20,279 nucleotides of DNA from the NCBI GenBank assembly GCA_031430035.1, contig JANPAS010000181.1, forward strand, positions 1 to 20,279, read 5' to 3'. A model generated the notes under the pieces. It was given only the letters and a program-made list of their open reading frames with translations. It made no database searches and was not told the origin of the DNA. This document shows, in pieces, positions 1 to 7,585 of this stretch; position 1 is the first letter of the stretch; each line of letters begins with the position of its first letter. The DNA is from JASGCK01 sp031430035 (lineage in GTDB: Bacteria; Pseudomonadota; Gammaproteobacteria; Burkholderiales; Burkholderiaceae_C). The position numbers and the translations under genes were made by a program.

Positions 1-3
1 GTC

Positions 4-23
4 ATTCCCAAGAAGGAGGGAAT
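4..23. repeat. dRS3-like palindromic repeat (ATTCCC-N8-GGGAAT)
   Basis: ATTCCC at 4-9 and GGGAAT at 18-23 are perfect inverted copies with exactly 8 bases between them, and GTC precedes while CC follows. This is the form of the short neisserial dRS3 repeat and of related palindromic repeats scattered in other betaproteobacteria. It is the only copy in the window and sits at its very edge, so the element may continue to the left. Chance occurrence cannot be excluded from a single copy. Confidence 0.45.
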
Positions 24-34
24 CCATTGAAAAT

Positions 35-74
35 AAAAATCCCGCCAAGCTGCAAGGTTTGGCGGGATTTTTTT
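35..74. terminator. Bidirectional rho-independent terminator
   Basis: A perfect 14-bp stem pairs 35-48 with 59-72 around a 10-base loop. The CCCGCC/GGCGGG core is flanked by A-runs on the left and T-runs on the right, so both strands give a GC stem followed by a U-tract. On the minus strand it ends the gene that stops at 96; on the plus strand it would end whatever enters from the left of the window. Confidence 0.85.
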
Positions 75-95
75 GATGCTCCTAATAAATTACTC

Positions 96-995
96 CTATC
101 GGCTTATTTTTTGAGCAGCCTCTTTGGCTTTTTCAATCAAGGCAATCTCAGCTCGCATAACGTAAATCAATTTTCGGAAAGCATCCTCTGCTTCATTTAA
201 GTCTATTTGAATTGGCTCGCCAGAATGCGGCAATGGTTTGCCTAGCAACTCCCACATTAGTGATTTGGCTAATGCAACTTCCTCAATATTTCGATAGCGA
301 TGCACCTCCCATTCACCCCAAGGCCTATCTTTGCAAACCTCTTCTAAAGTACCATAGCCTAATCCTATGTTTACGAATCCAAGTTTCCTAGGGTGGGTGA
401 GTAGGCAGATAACACCAGCTTTAATCTTTCGATTAATTTCGTCTGAGCTACATTCACCCATTCCGCACACAGGACAGCCCTGACCTTCGCCAACTAACAA
501 GGGTCTTGTGCGCCACTCGTGTCGATTGTCACAACGGAAATTAGCTTTCCCGCTTACAACACTTCGCACATAACTTAGAAGAGTGATACCCCGACCTTCC
601 AGTCGATGTCTGATTGATGCCGTATAGGCGTAGACATGATCTGGCATAGTTTTTGACTCTGGCCGGAATCCTGCTATCTTTGCAGCTTCTAGTCCTTTTT
701 GCACCTCATCCCAACTCATCTTTACAATTTCAATCCCATTGCGGTAAGGAATATCAGCGTACGGTGTTACCCTCCAAAACGCTCTCTCCGCAAAATACGG
801 ATCAGATACCTCAATGTACGTCTTGATTTGCCACTTTTGCCCAGTCTCTTTAACAATTCGACCAGCATATTTCTCATGTTGACTATTGTGCTTAGCTAAT
901 CGCTTCGCAGGCTGAAGAATAGTTACTCCAATCTTATAAAGATCAGGGTCAGACGGATGTACCAGTACGTATAGATAACCTGACTTTTTTAGCAC
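96..995 (-). CDS. Tandem GIY-YIG/MUG113-like protein with central zinc site
   Basis: This 299-residue protein starts with GTG at 995, behind a purine-rich AGAGGTG ribosome site. Residues 5-105 look like a GIY-YIG-fold domain of the T5orf172/MUG113 type: a YLYVL strand, then YKIGVT at 20-25, and a helix with Glu70 in YFAERAFW, the usual place of the metal-binding glutamate. C155, H159, C174 and C177 form a CxxxH...CxxC zinc site. Residues 193-275 look like a second, degenerate copy of the first domain: VICLLTHP matches YLYVLVHP, FVNIGLG matches YKIGVT, and GEWEVHRY matches QKWQIKTY. The second copy has lost the first tyrosine motif. The family role is nuclease-like or DNA-binding, but activity is not shown here. 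It is a single gene with its own terminator; the 63 bp upstream, towards the SDR gene, contain no other gene. The assignment rests on motif reading only. Confidence 0.6.
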   Translation of the reverse strand: MLKKSGYLYVLVHPSDPDLYKIGVTILQPAKRLAKHNSQHEKYAGRIVKETGQKWQIKTYIEVSDPYFAERAFWRVTPYADIPYRNGIEIVKMSWDEVQKGLEAAKIAGFRPESKTMPDHVYAYTASIRHRLEGRGITLLSYVRSVVSGKANFRCDNRHEWRTRPLLVGEGQGCPVCGMGECSSDEINRKIKAGVICLLTHPRKLGFVNIGLGYGTLEEVCKDRPWGEWEVHRYRNIEEVALAKSLMWELLGKPLPHSGEPIQIDLNEAEDAFRKLIYVMRAEIALIEKAKEAAQKISR

Positions 996-1058
996 GATCC
1001 ACCTCTTACTTCAATGCGTTCTTTCTTCTGCATTATTAAGCAATCCCTGAGTATTACT

Positions 1059-1973
1059 TCATCCGATACAACCATTAAATGCGCTAAGAATCTGCAACTT
1101 TAATCTTAACTCGCCCTTCATTCGCTCATTCCCAACCCTCCTCGACTCACTCAAAAAACTAAGCCGCATGGGCGAGAGCGTTGCCACTGCTTCTGCCCTC
1201 GTAATACGCGGAGGTCTTGGCAATCCTGCGGCATCTGCCAATGCATCGTAATAGTCACCCGTCTTTATGCCCGAATCCTCGGCAATGTTGTAGTTGCGCT
1301 GCGGCTTACCTCGCCATAGCGTCGCGATACAGGCACGGGCTAAGTCATCCGCATGGATGTGGTTGGTGTACACATCGTCCTCGCAGGTCAATACTGGCGT
1401 GCCTTGGCGGACTCTGTCTAGTGAATCACCACCCTCTCGGTCGGCGGCGTAGATGCCTGGAATGCGCAGGGAACTCACGCGCACGTTGGATTGCTTGCCA
1501 AAGGTTCGCACGCGCAATTCGGCATCCACGCGGCGCTTGGCTCTGTCGGTTTGCGGATTAACGGTGCGAGTCTCATCCACCCACTCGCCGTTGCAATTGC
1601 CATACACGCCTGTGGTGGAGGCGTAGACCATCGCCGCGGGTTTGCTACGCAGACGCAGTGCATTGATTAAGTTTGCAGTTCGCAAATCGGTTAAGCCACT
1701 ACTGGGAGGAGGGGCAAGCTGCAAGGCGTATCCAGAAAGGCCTGCAAGCCTGTGCAAGCTGGAAGGCTTATCCAGATTTGCCTGCAAGGGGGTGATGTTT
1801 TGATTGCGCAATTCTTGAATGCGCTCTGGGTTAGATGTCGTCGCCAGCACGCGCACGTGCTTGGGCAGGTTACGCGCCACGCGCAAGCCCACATCGCCGC
1901 ATCCAATGATGAGTACGCGAGTCTGTTTGAAACGGCGGCTAGGCGCGCCTAAAAATGATGTCTGCACTGGCAC
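1059..1973 (-). CDS. SDR-family NAD(P)-binding epimerase-like protein (YeeZ-like)
   Basis: An extended-SDR-like protein of about 304 residues, probably cytoplasmic. The Rossmann motif GCGDVGLR follows a hydrophobic strand VLIIG near the N-terminus. Further on come YASTTGVYG, a typical SDR Ser/Thr-Tyr segment, then LRIPGIYA and NHIHADDLARA, which are usual in NAD-dependent epimerase/dehydratase proteins. The classical YxxxK is not clean (a DRAKR segment stands there), as in YeeZ-like members, so the reaction is unknown. The open frame runs on to 2186, but that part overlaps the divergent ferredoxin-reductase gene and has no SDR similarity. I prefer GTG at 1973 (or 1967); no in-frame ATG lies between 1973 and 2181. 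Neither start has a clear ribosome site. The last 15 or so residues look unlike the usual end of the family, so the C-terminus may be altered. Confidence 0.75.
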   Translation of the reverse strand: MPVQTSFLGAPSRRFKQTRVLIIGCGDVGLRVARNLPKHVRVLATTSNPERIQELRNQNITPLQANLDKPSSLHRLAGLSGYALQLAPPPSSGLTDLRTANLINALRLRSKPAAMVYASTTGVYGNCNGEWVDETRTVNPQTDRAKRRVDAELRVRTFGKQSNVRVSSLRIPGIYAADREGGDSLDRVRQGTPVLTCEDDVYTNHIHADDLARACIATLWRGKPQRNYNIAEDSGIKTGDYYDALADAAGLPRPPRITRAEAVATLSPMRLSFLSESRRVGNERMKGELRLKLQILSAFNGCIG

Positions 1974-2006
1974 AATAGAGGTTTTGCTAATTTCCCAATC
2001 ATAGTT

Positions 2007-3044
2007 ATGTCTTTCAAAATCACCGTAGAACCTTCCAACCGCTCTTTTGATGTCAACGAGGGTGAAGCCATCTTGCTCGCGGGCATTCGCCAAGGCGTGT
2101 CCATGCCCTATGGCTGCAAGGACGGCGCGTGCGGCTCGTGCAAGTGCTTGAAGCTGTCTGGCACCGTCAAGCACGGCACGCATCAAAGCAAGGCGCTATC
2201 CGACATGGAAGAAGCAAACGGCTACGTGCTCACCTGCTGTGCCGTTCCAGAGTCCGATGTGGTGCTGGAGTCCAAGCAAGTCACTGCCGCCGACGCCTTC
2301 CCTGTCAAAAAAATGCCGAGTCGCATCACCACGATGGAGCGCCTCTCGCATGACGTGATGCGCCTCGTTTTGCAACTACCAGCGGCCGAACCGTTCCAAT
2401 ACCACGCAGGCCAATACATTGAGTTCATTTTGCGCGATGGGGCTCGCAGAGCTTATTCCATGGGCAATGCGGCGCATACGACTGAGGGCAAATCGATTGA
2501 ACTGCACATCCGCCACATGCCAGGCGGCAAGTTTACCGATAGCGTATTTAGCACGATGAAGGAAAAAGACATCGTCCGCATTGAAGGGCCTTACGGCGGC
2601 TTCTATTTGCGCGAGGATTCCGACAAACCCATGATTCTCTTGGCGTCGGGTACGGGCTTTGCACCGATCAAAGCACTCATCGAACACATGGAAAAAATTG
2701 GCTCAACACGCCACGCCACGCTTTACTGGGGCGGTCGCCGTCCCTCCGATATGTACCTGGATGCGTGGGTGAAAGAGAAGCTGGCTGCGATGCCGAACCT
2801 GAAATACGTGCCCGTCATCTCAGACGCATTGCCAGAGGACGCATGGACAGGTCGCACAGGCTTCGTCCACGCTGCGGCTATTGCGGACGTGCCCGATATG
2901 AGCGGTTATCAAGTCTATGCCTGTGGCGCACCGATAGTGATTGAGTCAGCGCAAAAGCAATACGTAGAAAAATGCGGTTTACCAAGTGACGAGTTTTATG
3001 CGGATTCGTTTACCACTGAGGCCGATAAGGCGAAGGCATCATGA
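2007..3044 (+). CDS. 2Fe-2S ferredoxin / NAD(P)H-flavin reductase fusion
   Basis: This 345-residue electron-transfer protein takes electrons from NAD(P)H through a flavin to a plant-type 2Fe-2S centre. Residues 1-90 are the ferredoxin domain, with cluster ligands C37, C42, C45 and C77 (CX4CX2CX31C). The FAD domain carries R148-A-Y-S151. The NAD(P) domain carries GTGFAP at 215-220, CGAP at 306-309 and the C-terminal FYADSF. Many Burkholderiales relatives are labelled CDP-6-deoxy-delta-3,4-glucoseen reductase (AscD/RfbI type), but no deoxysugar genes are nearby, so that name should not be taken as function. The partner or terminal acceptor is unknown. The ATG at 2007 has no Shine-Dalgarno match just upstream. 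The gene overlaps the downstream Bug receptor gene by 4 bp (ATGA), which implies translational coupling. Confidence 0.88.
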   Translation: MSFKITVEPSNRSFDVNEGEAILLAGIRQGVSMPYGCKDGACGSCKCLKLSGTVKHGTHQSKALSDMEEANGYVLTCCAVPESDVVLESKQVTAADAFPVKKMPSRITTMERLSHDVMRLVLQLPAAEPFQYHAGQYIEFILRDGARRAYSMGNAAHTTEGKSIELHIRHMPGGKFTDSVFSTMKEKDIVRIEGPYGGFYLREDSDKPMILLASGTGFAPIKALIEHMEKIGSTRHATLYWGGRRPSDMYLDAWVKEKLAAMPNLKYVPVISDALPEDAWTGRTGFVHAAAIADVPDMSGYQVYACGAPIVIESAQKQYVEKCGLPSDEFYADSFTTEADKAKAS

Positions 3045-3997
3045 AAAAAACTCTTCTTTTATTACTAGCACTAGTTGCAAGTACCTCGTTCGCCCAAGCC
3101 CAAAAAGCCATCCGCCTCGTCGTGCCCTACGCCGCTGGCGGTCCGATTGATGTGAGCGCACGACTGCTGGCCGATAAGGTGAAAGACAGCTTAGGCAGCG
3201 TCATTGTGGACAACAAGCCTGGTGCGGGCGGTAATTTGGGTGCAGACCTTGTGGCGAAAGCTGCACCAGACGGCATGACCATTGGCATCGCAGCGGTTGC
3301 CACGCATGCCATCAATCCACATCTCTTTGCCAAGATGCCGTATGACTCGATTAAAGATTTCACGCCGATTACGCAAATTTTGCGCGTGCCCAACGTTCTG
3401 GTGATGAATGCGGACACAGCAAAGCGTCTGAACATTGCCACACTGGCTGACTTTGTGGCGTATGCCAAAACCAATCCTGCCAAGCTGAATTACGGCAGCG
3501 GCGGCCTTGGCAGCGCGGGGCATTTAGCGGGTGAAATGTTTAAGGCAAAGGCTGGTATTTTTGCCGTTCACATCCCGTACAACGGCGGCAATCCAGCGCA
3601 ATTGGCGCTTTTATCTGGGCAAGTCGATTTCAATTTTGATAACTTGGCAACGGCTGCGCCCAATATCAAGAGCGGCAAGCTGAAAGCACTGGCTGTCACA
3701 ACACTGGCACGCTCGCCTTCGCTGCCCGACGTGCCCGCCGTAGCCGAGACTTACGCAGCATTTTCGATTGACACTTGGTGGGGTTTGGTTGCGCCAGCAG
3801 GTCTAGCGCCTGCCCTGCAGGCCAAGCTGTACAAGGCCTTCAGCGATGCGCTACAAAGCCCTGATGTCAAAACGCGCTTCGCTGCGTTCTATGCAGAACC
3901 CACATCCACTACGCCCGAAGTGTTTGGAGCGCTAATCCAAAGCGAACTTAAAAAGTACGAGCCCGTGGTGAAGGCTAGCGGAGCAAAGGCTGAGTGA
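3041..3997 (+). CDS. Bug-family tripartite tricarboxylate transporter receptor
   Basis: A 318-residue periplasmic solute-binding protein of the Bug/TctC family, which is greatly expanded in Burkholderiales. Residues 1-20 are a clear Sec signal peptide: Lys-Lys, a leucine stretch, and a cleavage site after AQA at 18-20. The family ligand loop YAAGGPIDV is at 30-38, with Asp37 in the position that contacts the ligand carboxylate. It is followed by VDNKPGAGGNLGAD at 56-69 and IPYNGGNPAQLALLSGQVD further on, both family signatures. The ligand is probably a carboxylate but cannot be named. No TctA/TctB membrane genes are present in the window, as is common for these orphan receptors. It overlaps the upstream reductase gene by 4 bp, so both are likely made from one mRNA. 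Confidence 0.92.
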   Translation: MKKTLLLLLALVASTSFAQAQKAIRLVVPYAAGGPIDVSARLLADKVKDSLGSVIVDNKPGAGGNLGADLVAKAAPDGMTIGIAAVATHAINPHLFAKMPYDSIKDFTPITQILRVPNVLVMNADTAKRLNIATLADFVAYAKTNPAKLNYGSGGLGSAGHLAGEMFKAKAGIFAVHIPYNGGNPAQLALLSGQVDFNFDNLATAAPNIKSGKLKALAVTTLARSPSLPDVPAVAETYAAFSIDTWWGLVAPAGLAPALQAKLYKAFSDALQSPDVKTRFAAFYAEPTSTTPEVFGALIQSELKKYEPVVKASGAKAE

Positions 3998-4021
3998 GCT
4001 TTATTAGCCCTAAAAAGTAAA

Positions 4022-4049
4022 AAGCCCTTGATTTTTCAATCAAGGGCTT
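4022..4049 (-). terminator. Rho-independent terminator after tRNA-Arg
   Basis: A stem of 11-12 bp pairs 4022-4032 with 4039-4049 around a short T-rich loop. On the minus strand it is followed by TTTTTACTTTTTA, a good U-tract, so it ends the tRNA-Arg / isc-dnaQ transcript. On the plus strand only two T residues follow, so it would be weaker for the convergent Bug gene ending at 3997. Confidence 0.82.
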
Positions 4050-4057
4050 CCATACAT

Positions 4058-4134
4058 TGGTGCGGCTGGCAGGAATTGAACCCACGACCCTCTGGTTCGT
4101 AGCCAGATACTCTATCCAACTGAGCTACAGCCGC
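4058..4134 (-). tRNA. tRNA-Arg (anticodon ACG)
   Basis: A complete 77-nt cloverleaf including encoded CCA. The acceptor arms GCGGCTG (4134-4128) and CAGCCGC pair fully. The anticodon stem-loop is TCTGG-CTACGAA-CCAGA with anticodon ACG at 4100-4098, and the T-arm holds GGTTCAATTCC. ACG would be modified to ICG and read CGU, CGC and CGA codons. It begins 13 bp after the dnaQ stop codon and has its own promoter just upstream. Confidence 0.97.
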
Positions 4135-4146
4135 ACACAGCCACTG

Positions 4147-4175
4147 ATTATAAAGCAGGTTCGCTGATTCGCCAA
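4147..4175 (-). promoter_or_regulatory. Sigma-70 promoter of tRNA-Arg
   Basis: On the minus strand TTGGCG (4175-4170) stands 17 bp before a perfect TATAAT (4152-4147). Transcription would begin near 4140, about 6 nt before the mature tRNA. The -10 box contains the dnaQ stop codon TAA (4150-4148), so the promoter lies at the 3' end of dnaQ. Confidence 0.72.
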
Positions 4176-4858
4176 ATAGTTTTTCCACCGCTAGCCTTAT
4201 CTAGCTGCAATAGCACCGCATCGTGCGCTGCTATTTCGTCGTCTGAGGGTGTCAGAACGGGTAAATCGTATTGGCTCAGGTCGATGGTTGGAGTGGCCAC
4301 ACTCTTATCTTCTGCACTCGCGTCCATTAAGAGTGCATCCTGCCCGCGTGTGAGGCCAATGTACACGTCCGCCAGCAGCTCCGCATCTAACAGCGCCCCG
4401 TGCAGCTTGCGGCCCGAGTTATCCACGCCCAAACGATCGCACAGGGCATCCAAGCTATTGCGCTTGCCAGGGTATTGATGTTTCGCCATCGCCAGCGAGT
4501 CCACCACCTTGGCAACCACGCTGGTGAAACGGTTTTTTCCTGCGCGTTTGAGTTCTGCCTCTAAAAATCCTACGTCAAACGGCGCGTTGTGAATGATGAT
4601 TTCGTCCGCGCCTGCGATGTAGGCTAAAAAATCGTCTGCAATCTCTGCAAATTTAGGCTTGTCGCTCAAAAACTCGGTCGTGAGTCCGTGGACGCGCAAA
4701 GCGCCCTCATCGCTATCGCGCTCGGGGTTGAGGTAGTAATGCTTGTTGTTGCCCGTCAGCTTGCGATTAAGCAATTCCACGCAACCCAGCTCGACAATGC
4801 GGTCGCCTGTAGCAGGTGAGAGCCCCGTGGTTTCAGTATCCAGCATGACTTGGCGCAT
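4148..4858 (-). CDS. dnaQ: DNA polymerase III epsilon subunit (3'-5' proofreading exonuclease)
   Basis: A 236-residue DEDDh exonuclease that removes misincorporated bases as the epsilon subunit of the replicative polymerase. Exo I is LDTETTG with D7 and E9. Exo II is HNAPFDVGFL with D95. Exo III is LHGALLDAE with H153 and D158, the DEDDh type. The length fits DnaQ (about 240 residues), and QDALLM at 173-178 lies where E. coli epsilon has its clamp-binding motif, so full DnaQ is more likely than a short RNase-T-like enzyme. The C-terminal segment, which normally binds the alpha subunit, is present. The ATG at 4858 follows a purine-rich AAAGGCAGAG. The gene starts 17 bp after fdx stops, so it is very probably read with the isc operon. 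Confidence 0.9.
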   Translation of the reverse strand: MRQVMLDTETTGLSPATGDRIVELGCVELLNRKLTGNNKHYYLNPERDSDEGALRVHGLTTEFLSDKPKFAEIADDFLAYIAGADEIIIHNAPFDVGFLEAELKRAGKNRFTSVVAKVVDSLAMAKHQYPGKRNSLDALCDRLGVDNSGRKLHGALLDAELLADVYIGLTRGQDALLMDASAEDKSVATPTIDLSQYDLPVLTPSDDEIAAHDAVLLQLDKASGGKTIWRISEPAL

Positions 4859-4875
4859 GATTCTCTGCCTTTAAT

Positions 4876-5217
4876 TCAATGCAATTCTTTGGCGTGGTTG
4901 ATGGTGTATTTTGGAATCTCCACCACCAAATCCGTTTGTGCCACAAAAGCTTGGCACGACAGGCGCGAATTGGGCTCTAGCCCCCAAGCGCGGTCGAGCA
5001 AATCCTCTTCGTTTTCGTCCATCTCGTTCAAACTGTTAAAGCCCTCGCGCACGATGATGTGGCAAGTGGTACACGCACAGCTCATATCGCAAGCGTGCTC
5101 GATGGCGATGCCGTGCTCCAAGAGCGCTTCGCACAAGCTATCACCGCTGGAAGCCTTGATGGACGTTCCCTCTGGGCAAAGTTCTGCGTGCGGGAGGATT
5201 TTGATAGTGATGGCCAT
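4876..5217 (-). CDS. fdx: ISC-type 2Fe-2S ferredoxin
   Basis: A 113-residue adrenodoxin-like ferredoxin that supplies electrons for cluster assembly on IscU and for cluster reductive coupling. The cluster ligands are C43, C49, C52 and C88. C47 in the CDMSCACTTC segment matches the extra conserved cysteine of the E. coli Isc ferredoxin. The acidic stretch DENEEDLLDRAWGLEPNSR, typical of the family and its IscS-binding face, is present. It begins 3 bp after the hscA stop codon. Where E. coli has iscX next, this genome has dnaQ. Confidence 0.95.
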   Translation of the reverse strand: MAITIKILPHAELCPEGTSIKASSGDSLCEALLEHGIAIEHACDMSCACTTCHIIVREGFNSLNEMDENEEDLLDRAWGLEPNSRLSCQAFVAQTDLVVEIPKYTINHAKELH

Positions 5218-5220
5218 GAT

Positions 5221-7053
5221 TTAGATATTCTCGATGTTTTTTCCAGCCAGCGCACGCGCAATGCCTGCATTCATTCTGGCAGCAGCAAAGGCTTCGGTGG
5301 CTTTAGCTAAGGCTTCGGTCGCGGCTTCAATTAATTTTGCGTCTTCTAGCGCTTTAGATGCCGAGCAAGCCACCACCAATTCGTCAATTTGAGTCTGCTC
5401 ATCAGCATCCAATAAATCACGATCTGAGCCGAGCGCCGACTGCACCGCAATCACCATGCGGTCCGCTTCCAGCCTTGCTTCCGCCAGCGCCCGTGCCGCC
5501 ATATCTTGCGCCGCTGTGCCGAAACTGTCCTTCAGCATGGTGGCGATTTGATCATCAGTGAGACCATAGCTTGGCTTCACATTGATGCGTGCTTCTACGC
5601 CCGAGTTCTGCTCGACGGCCGCCACGCTAAGCAAGCCATCTGCATCCACCGTAAACGTGACACGAATCTTGGCTGCACCAGCCGCCATGGGCGGAATGCC
5701 GCGCAGCTCGAATCGCGCCAAGCTACGGCAATCCACTACCAAATCGCGCTCGCCTTGCACCACGTGTAGTGCCAGCGCCGTCTGCCCGTCTTTGTACGTC
5801 GTAAAGTCCTGCGCCATCGCCGTTGGAATCGTCTGGTTGCGCGGCACAATGCGCTCGACCAATCCGCCCATGGTCTCAATACCCAGCGAGAGCGGAATCA
5901 CATCTAACAGCAACATGTCGTCCGCGTCCGTACCCGTCTTGTTACCCGCCAATTGATTGGCTTGAATCGCAGCACCCAGCGCTACTACTTCGTCAGGATT
6001 CAAATTAGTGAGTGGTGGTTTGCCAAAAAACTCGCCCACTACGGCTTGAATATGCGGCATGCGCGTAGAGCCACCAACCATCACCGTGCCGTCGATATCT
6101 GCAGGTTTGAGTTTGGCGTCACGCAGGGCTTTTTTGACTGCTGCCAGCGTGCGATCGGTAAGTGGCTTGGTGATCTCTACAAACTGCGTGCGTGTGATGG
6201 TCTGGTCGCCTACCTGCACCGCACCTGCCGTGGTTAGCTTTTCTTTTATTTTTCGTGCTTCAAACGTGCTGATGTCAAACGCGCTGATTTTGCCTTTGAA
6301 AAACTCAGCGACAGCATGGTCGTAATCGTCACCACCCAAGGCGGAGTCTCCGCCCGTGGCGATAACTTCAAACACCCCTTTATTGAGTCGCAAAATGGAG
6401 ATGTCAAACGTGCCGCCACCTAGGTCGTAAATGGCATACAAACCCTCACTTGCATTGTCGAGTCCATACGCAATCGCCGCCGCTGTGGGCTCGTTAATCA
6501 ATCGCAGCACATTGAGACCCGCGAGCTGTGCCGCATCTTTAGTGGCTTGGCGCTGCGCGTCATCAAAGTAGGCGGGCACTGTAATGACAGCGCCAAAAAT
6601 ATCATCATCAAACGTGTCTTCGGCGCGATAACGCAGTGTCGCCAAAATCTCAGCACTGACCTCCACGGGGGACTTCTCGCCAGCGGTGGTTTGAATGCTC
6701 ACCATGCCATCTTTGGCAAGCAACTGATACGGCAATGACGTGGCATTCGATATGTCCGCTAAGCCACGTCCCATAAGGCGTTTGACGGAAGCAATGGTGT
6801 TAGCCGGGTCGTTCACCTGCGCGTCCACAGCCGCAAAACCAATCTCACGTTTGTCCTCACCATCTTCATTTTTGACGTAACGAACCACTGACGGCAACAG
6901 CACGCGGCCTTGCTCGTCGGGTAGGCACTCGGCAACGCCAGAACGCACGCTCGCTACTAGCGAATGCGTGGTTCCAAGATCAATGCCAATGGCGATGCGG
7001 CGCGCATGGGGATCGGGCGCTTGGTTGGGTTCGGAGATTTGCAGGAGAGCCAT
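5221..7053 (-). CDS. hscA: Fe-S assembly chaperone HscA (Hsp70 type)
   Basis: A 610-residue specialised Hsp70 that, with HscB, binds the LPPVK loop of IscU and drives cluster release by ATP hydrolysis. The nucleotide-binding domain shows IDLGTTHSLVAS (DLGTT at 25-29), YDLGGGTFDIS for phosphate contact, and VGGSTRMP. The substrate-binding domain follows from about residue 385, then a helical lid. The length matches HscA (about 616) and is shorter than DnaK, and it lacks the acidic EEVD-like DnaK tail. It lies 16 bp downstream of hscB and 3 bp upstream of fdx. Confidence 0.96.
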   Translation of the reverse strand: MALLQISEPNQAPDPHARRIAIGIDLGTTHSLVASVRSGVAECLPDEQGRVLLPSVVRYVKNEDGEDKREIGFAAVDAQVNDPANTIASVKRLMGRGLADISNATSLPYQLLAKDGMVSIQTTAGEKSPVEVSAEILATLRYRAEDTFDDDIFGAVITVPAYFDDAQRQATKDAAQLAGLNVLRLINEPTAAAIAYGLDNASEGLYAIYDLGGGTFDISILRLNKGVFEVIATGGDSALGGDDYDHAVAEFFKGKISAFDISTFEARKIKEKLTTAGAVQVGDQTITRTQFVEITKPLTDRTLAAVKKALRDAKLKPADIDGTVMVGGSTRMPHIQAVVGEFFGKPPLTNLNPDEVVALGAAIQANQLAGNKTGTDADDMLLLDVIPLSLGIETMGGLVERIVPRNQTIPTAMAQDFTTYKDGQTALALHVVQGERDLVVDCRSLARFELRGIPPMAAGAAKIRVTFTVDADGLLSVAAVEQNSGVEARINVKPSYGLTDDQIATMLKDSFGTAAQDMAARALAEARLEADRMVIAVQSALGSDRDLLDADEQTQIDELVVACSASKALEDAKLIEAATEALAKATEAFAAARMNAGIARALAGKNIENI

Positions 7054-7069
7054 ATTCGGGATTAACTTT

Positions 7070-7585
7070 TTATAGACGATCTTCTAATTCGGATTCAAAT
7101 TTTTCTATGAACATCAAGCTGCGAACCAAGCCAGAAGCCTTATAGGATGTGGCTTGCGAGGAATTTCCCTCGTCTAAGGCATTGCCACATTGGCTTAGCA
7201 AGTTTTGCTTGAGAGCGGAAACTTCAGCCAAGAGTGTTTCAATTTGTCCGTCGCTGGTGGCATCATCTGCCGCTTCGCGCCACTCGATTTGCTGCATCAA
7301 AAATGCAGCGGGCATGGCGGTATTGTTTTCTGCATTGATCGGGGCACCGCGTAGTTCGCACAGGTAGGCGGCACGTTTAAGCGGATCTTTCAGTCGCTGG
7401 TAAGCCTCGTTAATCCGCACACTCCACTGCATGGCGAGGCGCTGAGCGCTTGCACCTTGCGCAGCAAATTTATCGGGATGCGCTTCACGCTGTAGAGCTT
7501 TCCATTTGGCGTCTAGACTAGATGCCTCCTGCGCAAACTGCTCGGGCAGACCAAACAGCACAAAATCCGAATCCGTCAAATTCAT
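7070..7585 (-). CDS. hscB: J-domain co-chaperone HscB
   Basis: A 171-residue co-chaperone that carries IscU to HscA and stimulates its ATPase. The J domain covers roughly residues 5-75, with the essential HPD at 36-38 inside LQREAHPDKFA. The C-terminal helical domain (about 90-171) is the IscU-binding part. The length equals that of E. coli HscB (171). It overlaps the iscA stop by 4 bp (ATGA), indicating coupling. Confidence 0.95.
   Translation of the reverse strand: MNLTDSDFVLFGLPEQFAQEASSLDAKWKALQREAHPDKFAAQGASAQRLAMQWSVRINEAYQRLKDPLKRAAYLCELRGAPINAENNTAMPAAFLMQQIEWREAADDATSDGQIETLLAEVSALKQNLLSQCGNALDEGNSSQATSYKASGLVRSLMFIEKFESELEDRL

Noticed and set aside
1974..2186. N-terminal extension of the SDR reading frame.
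   Set aside because: It lies on the opposite strand of the ferredoxin domain with its cluster cysteines, and shows no SDR-like sequence.
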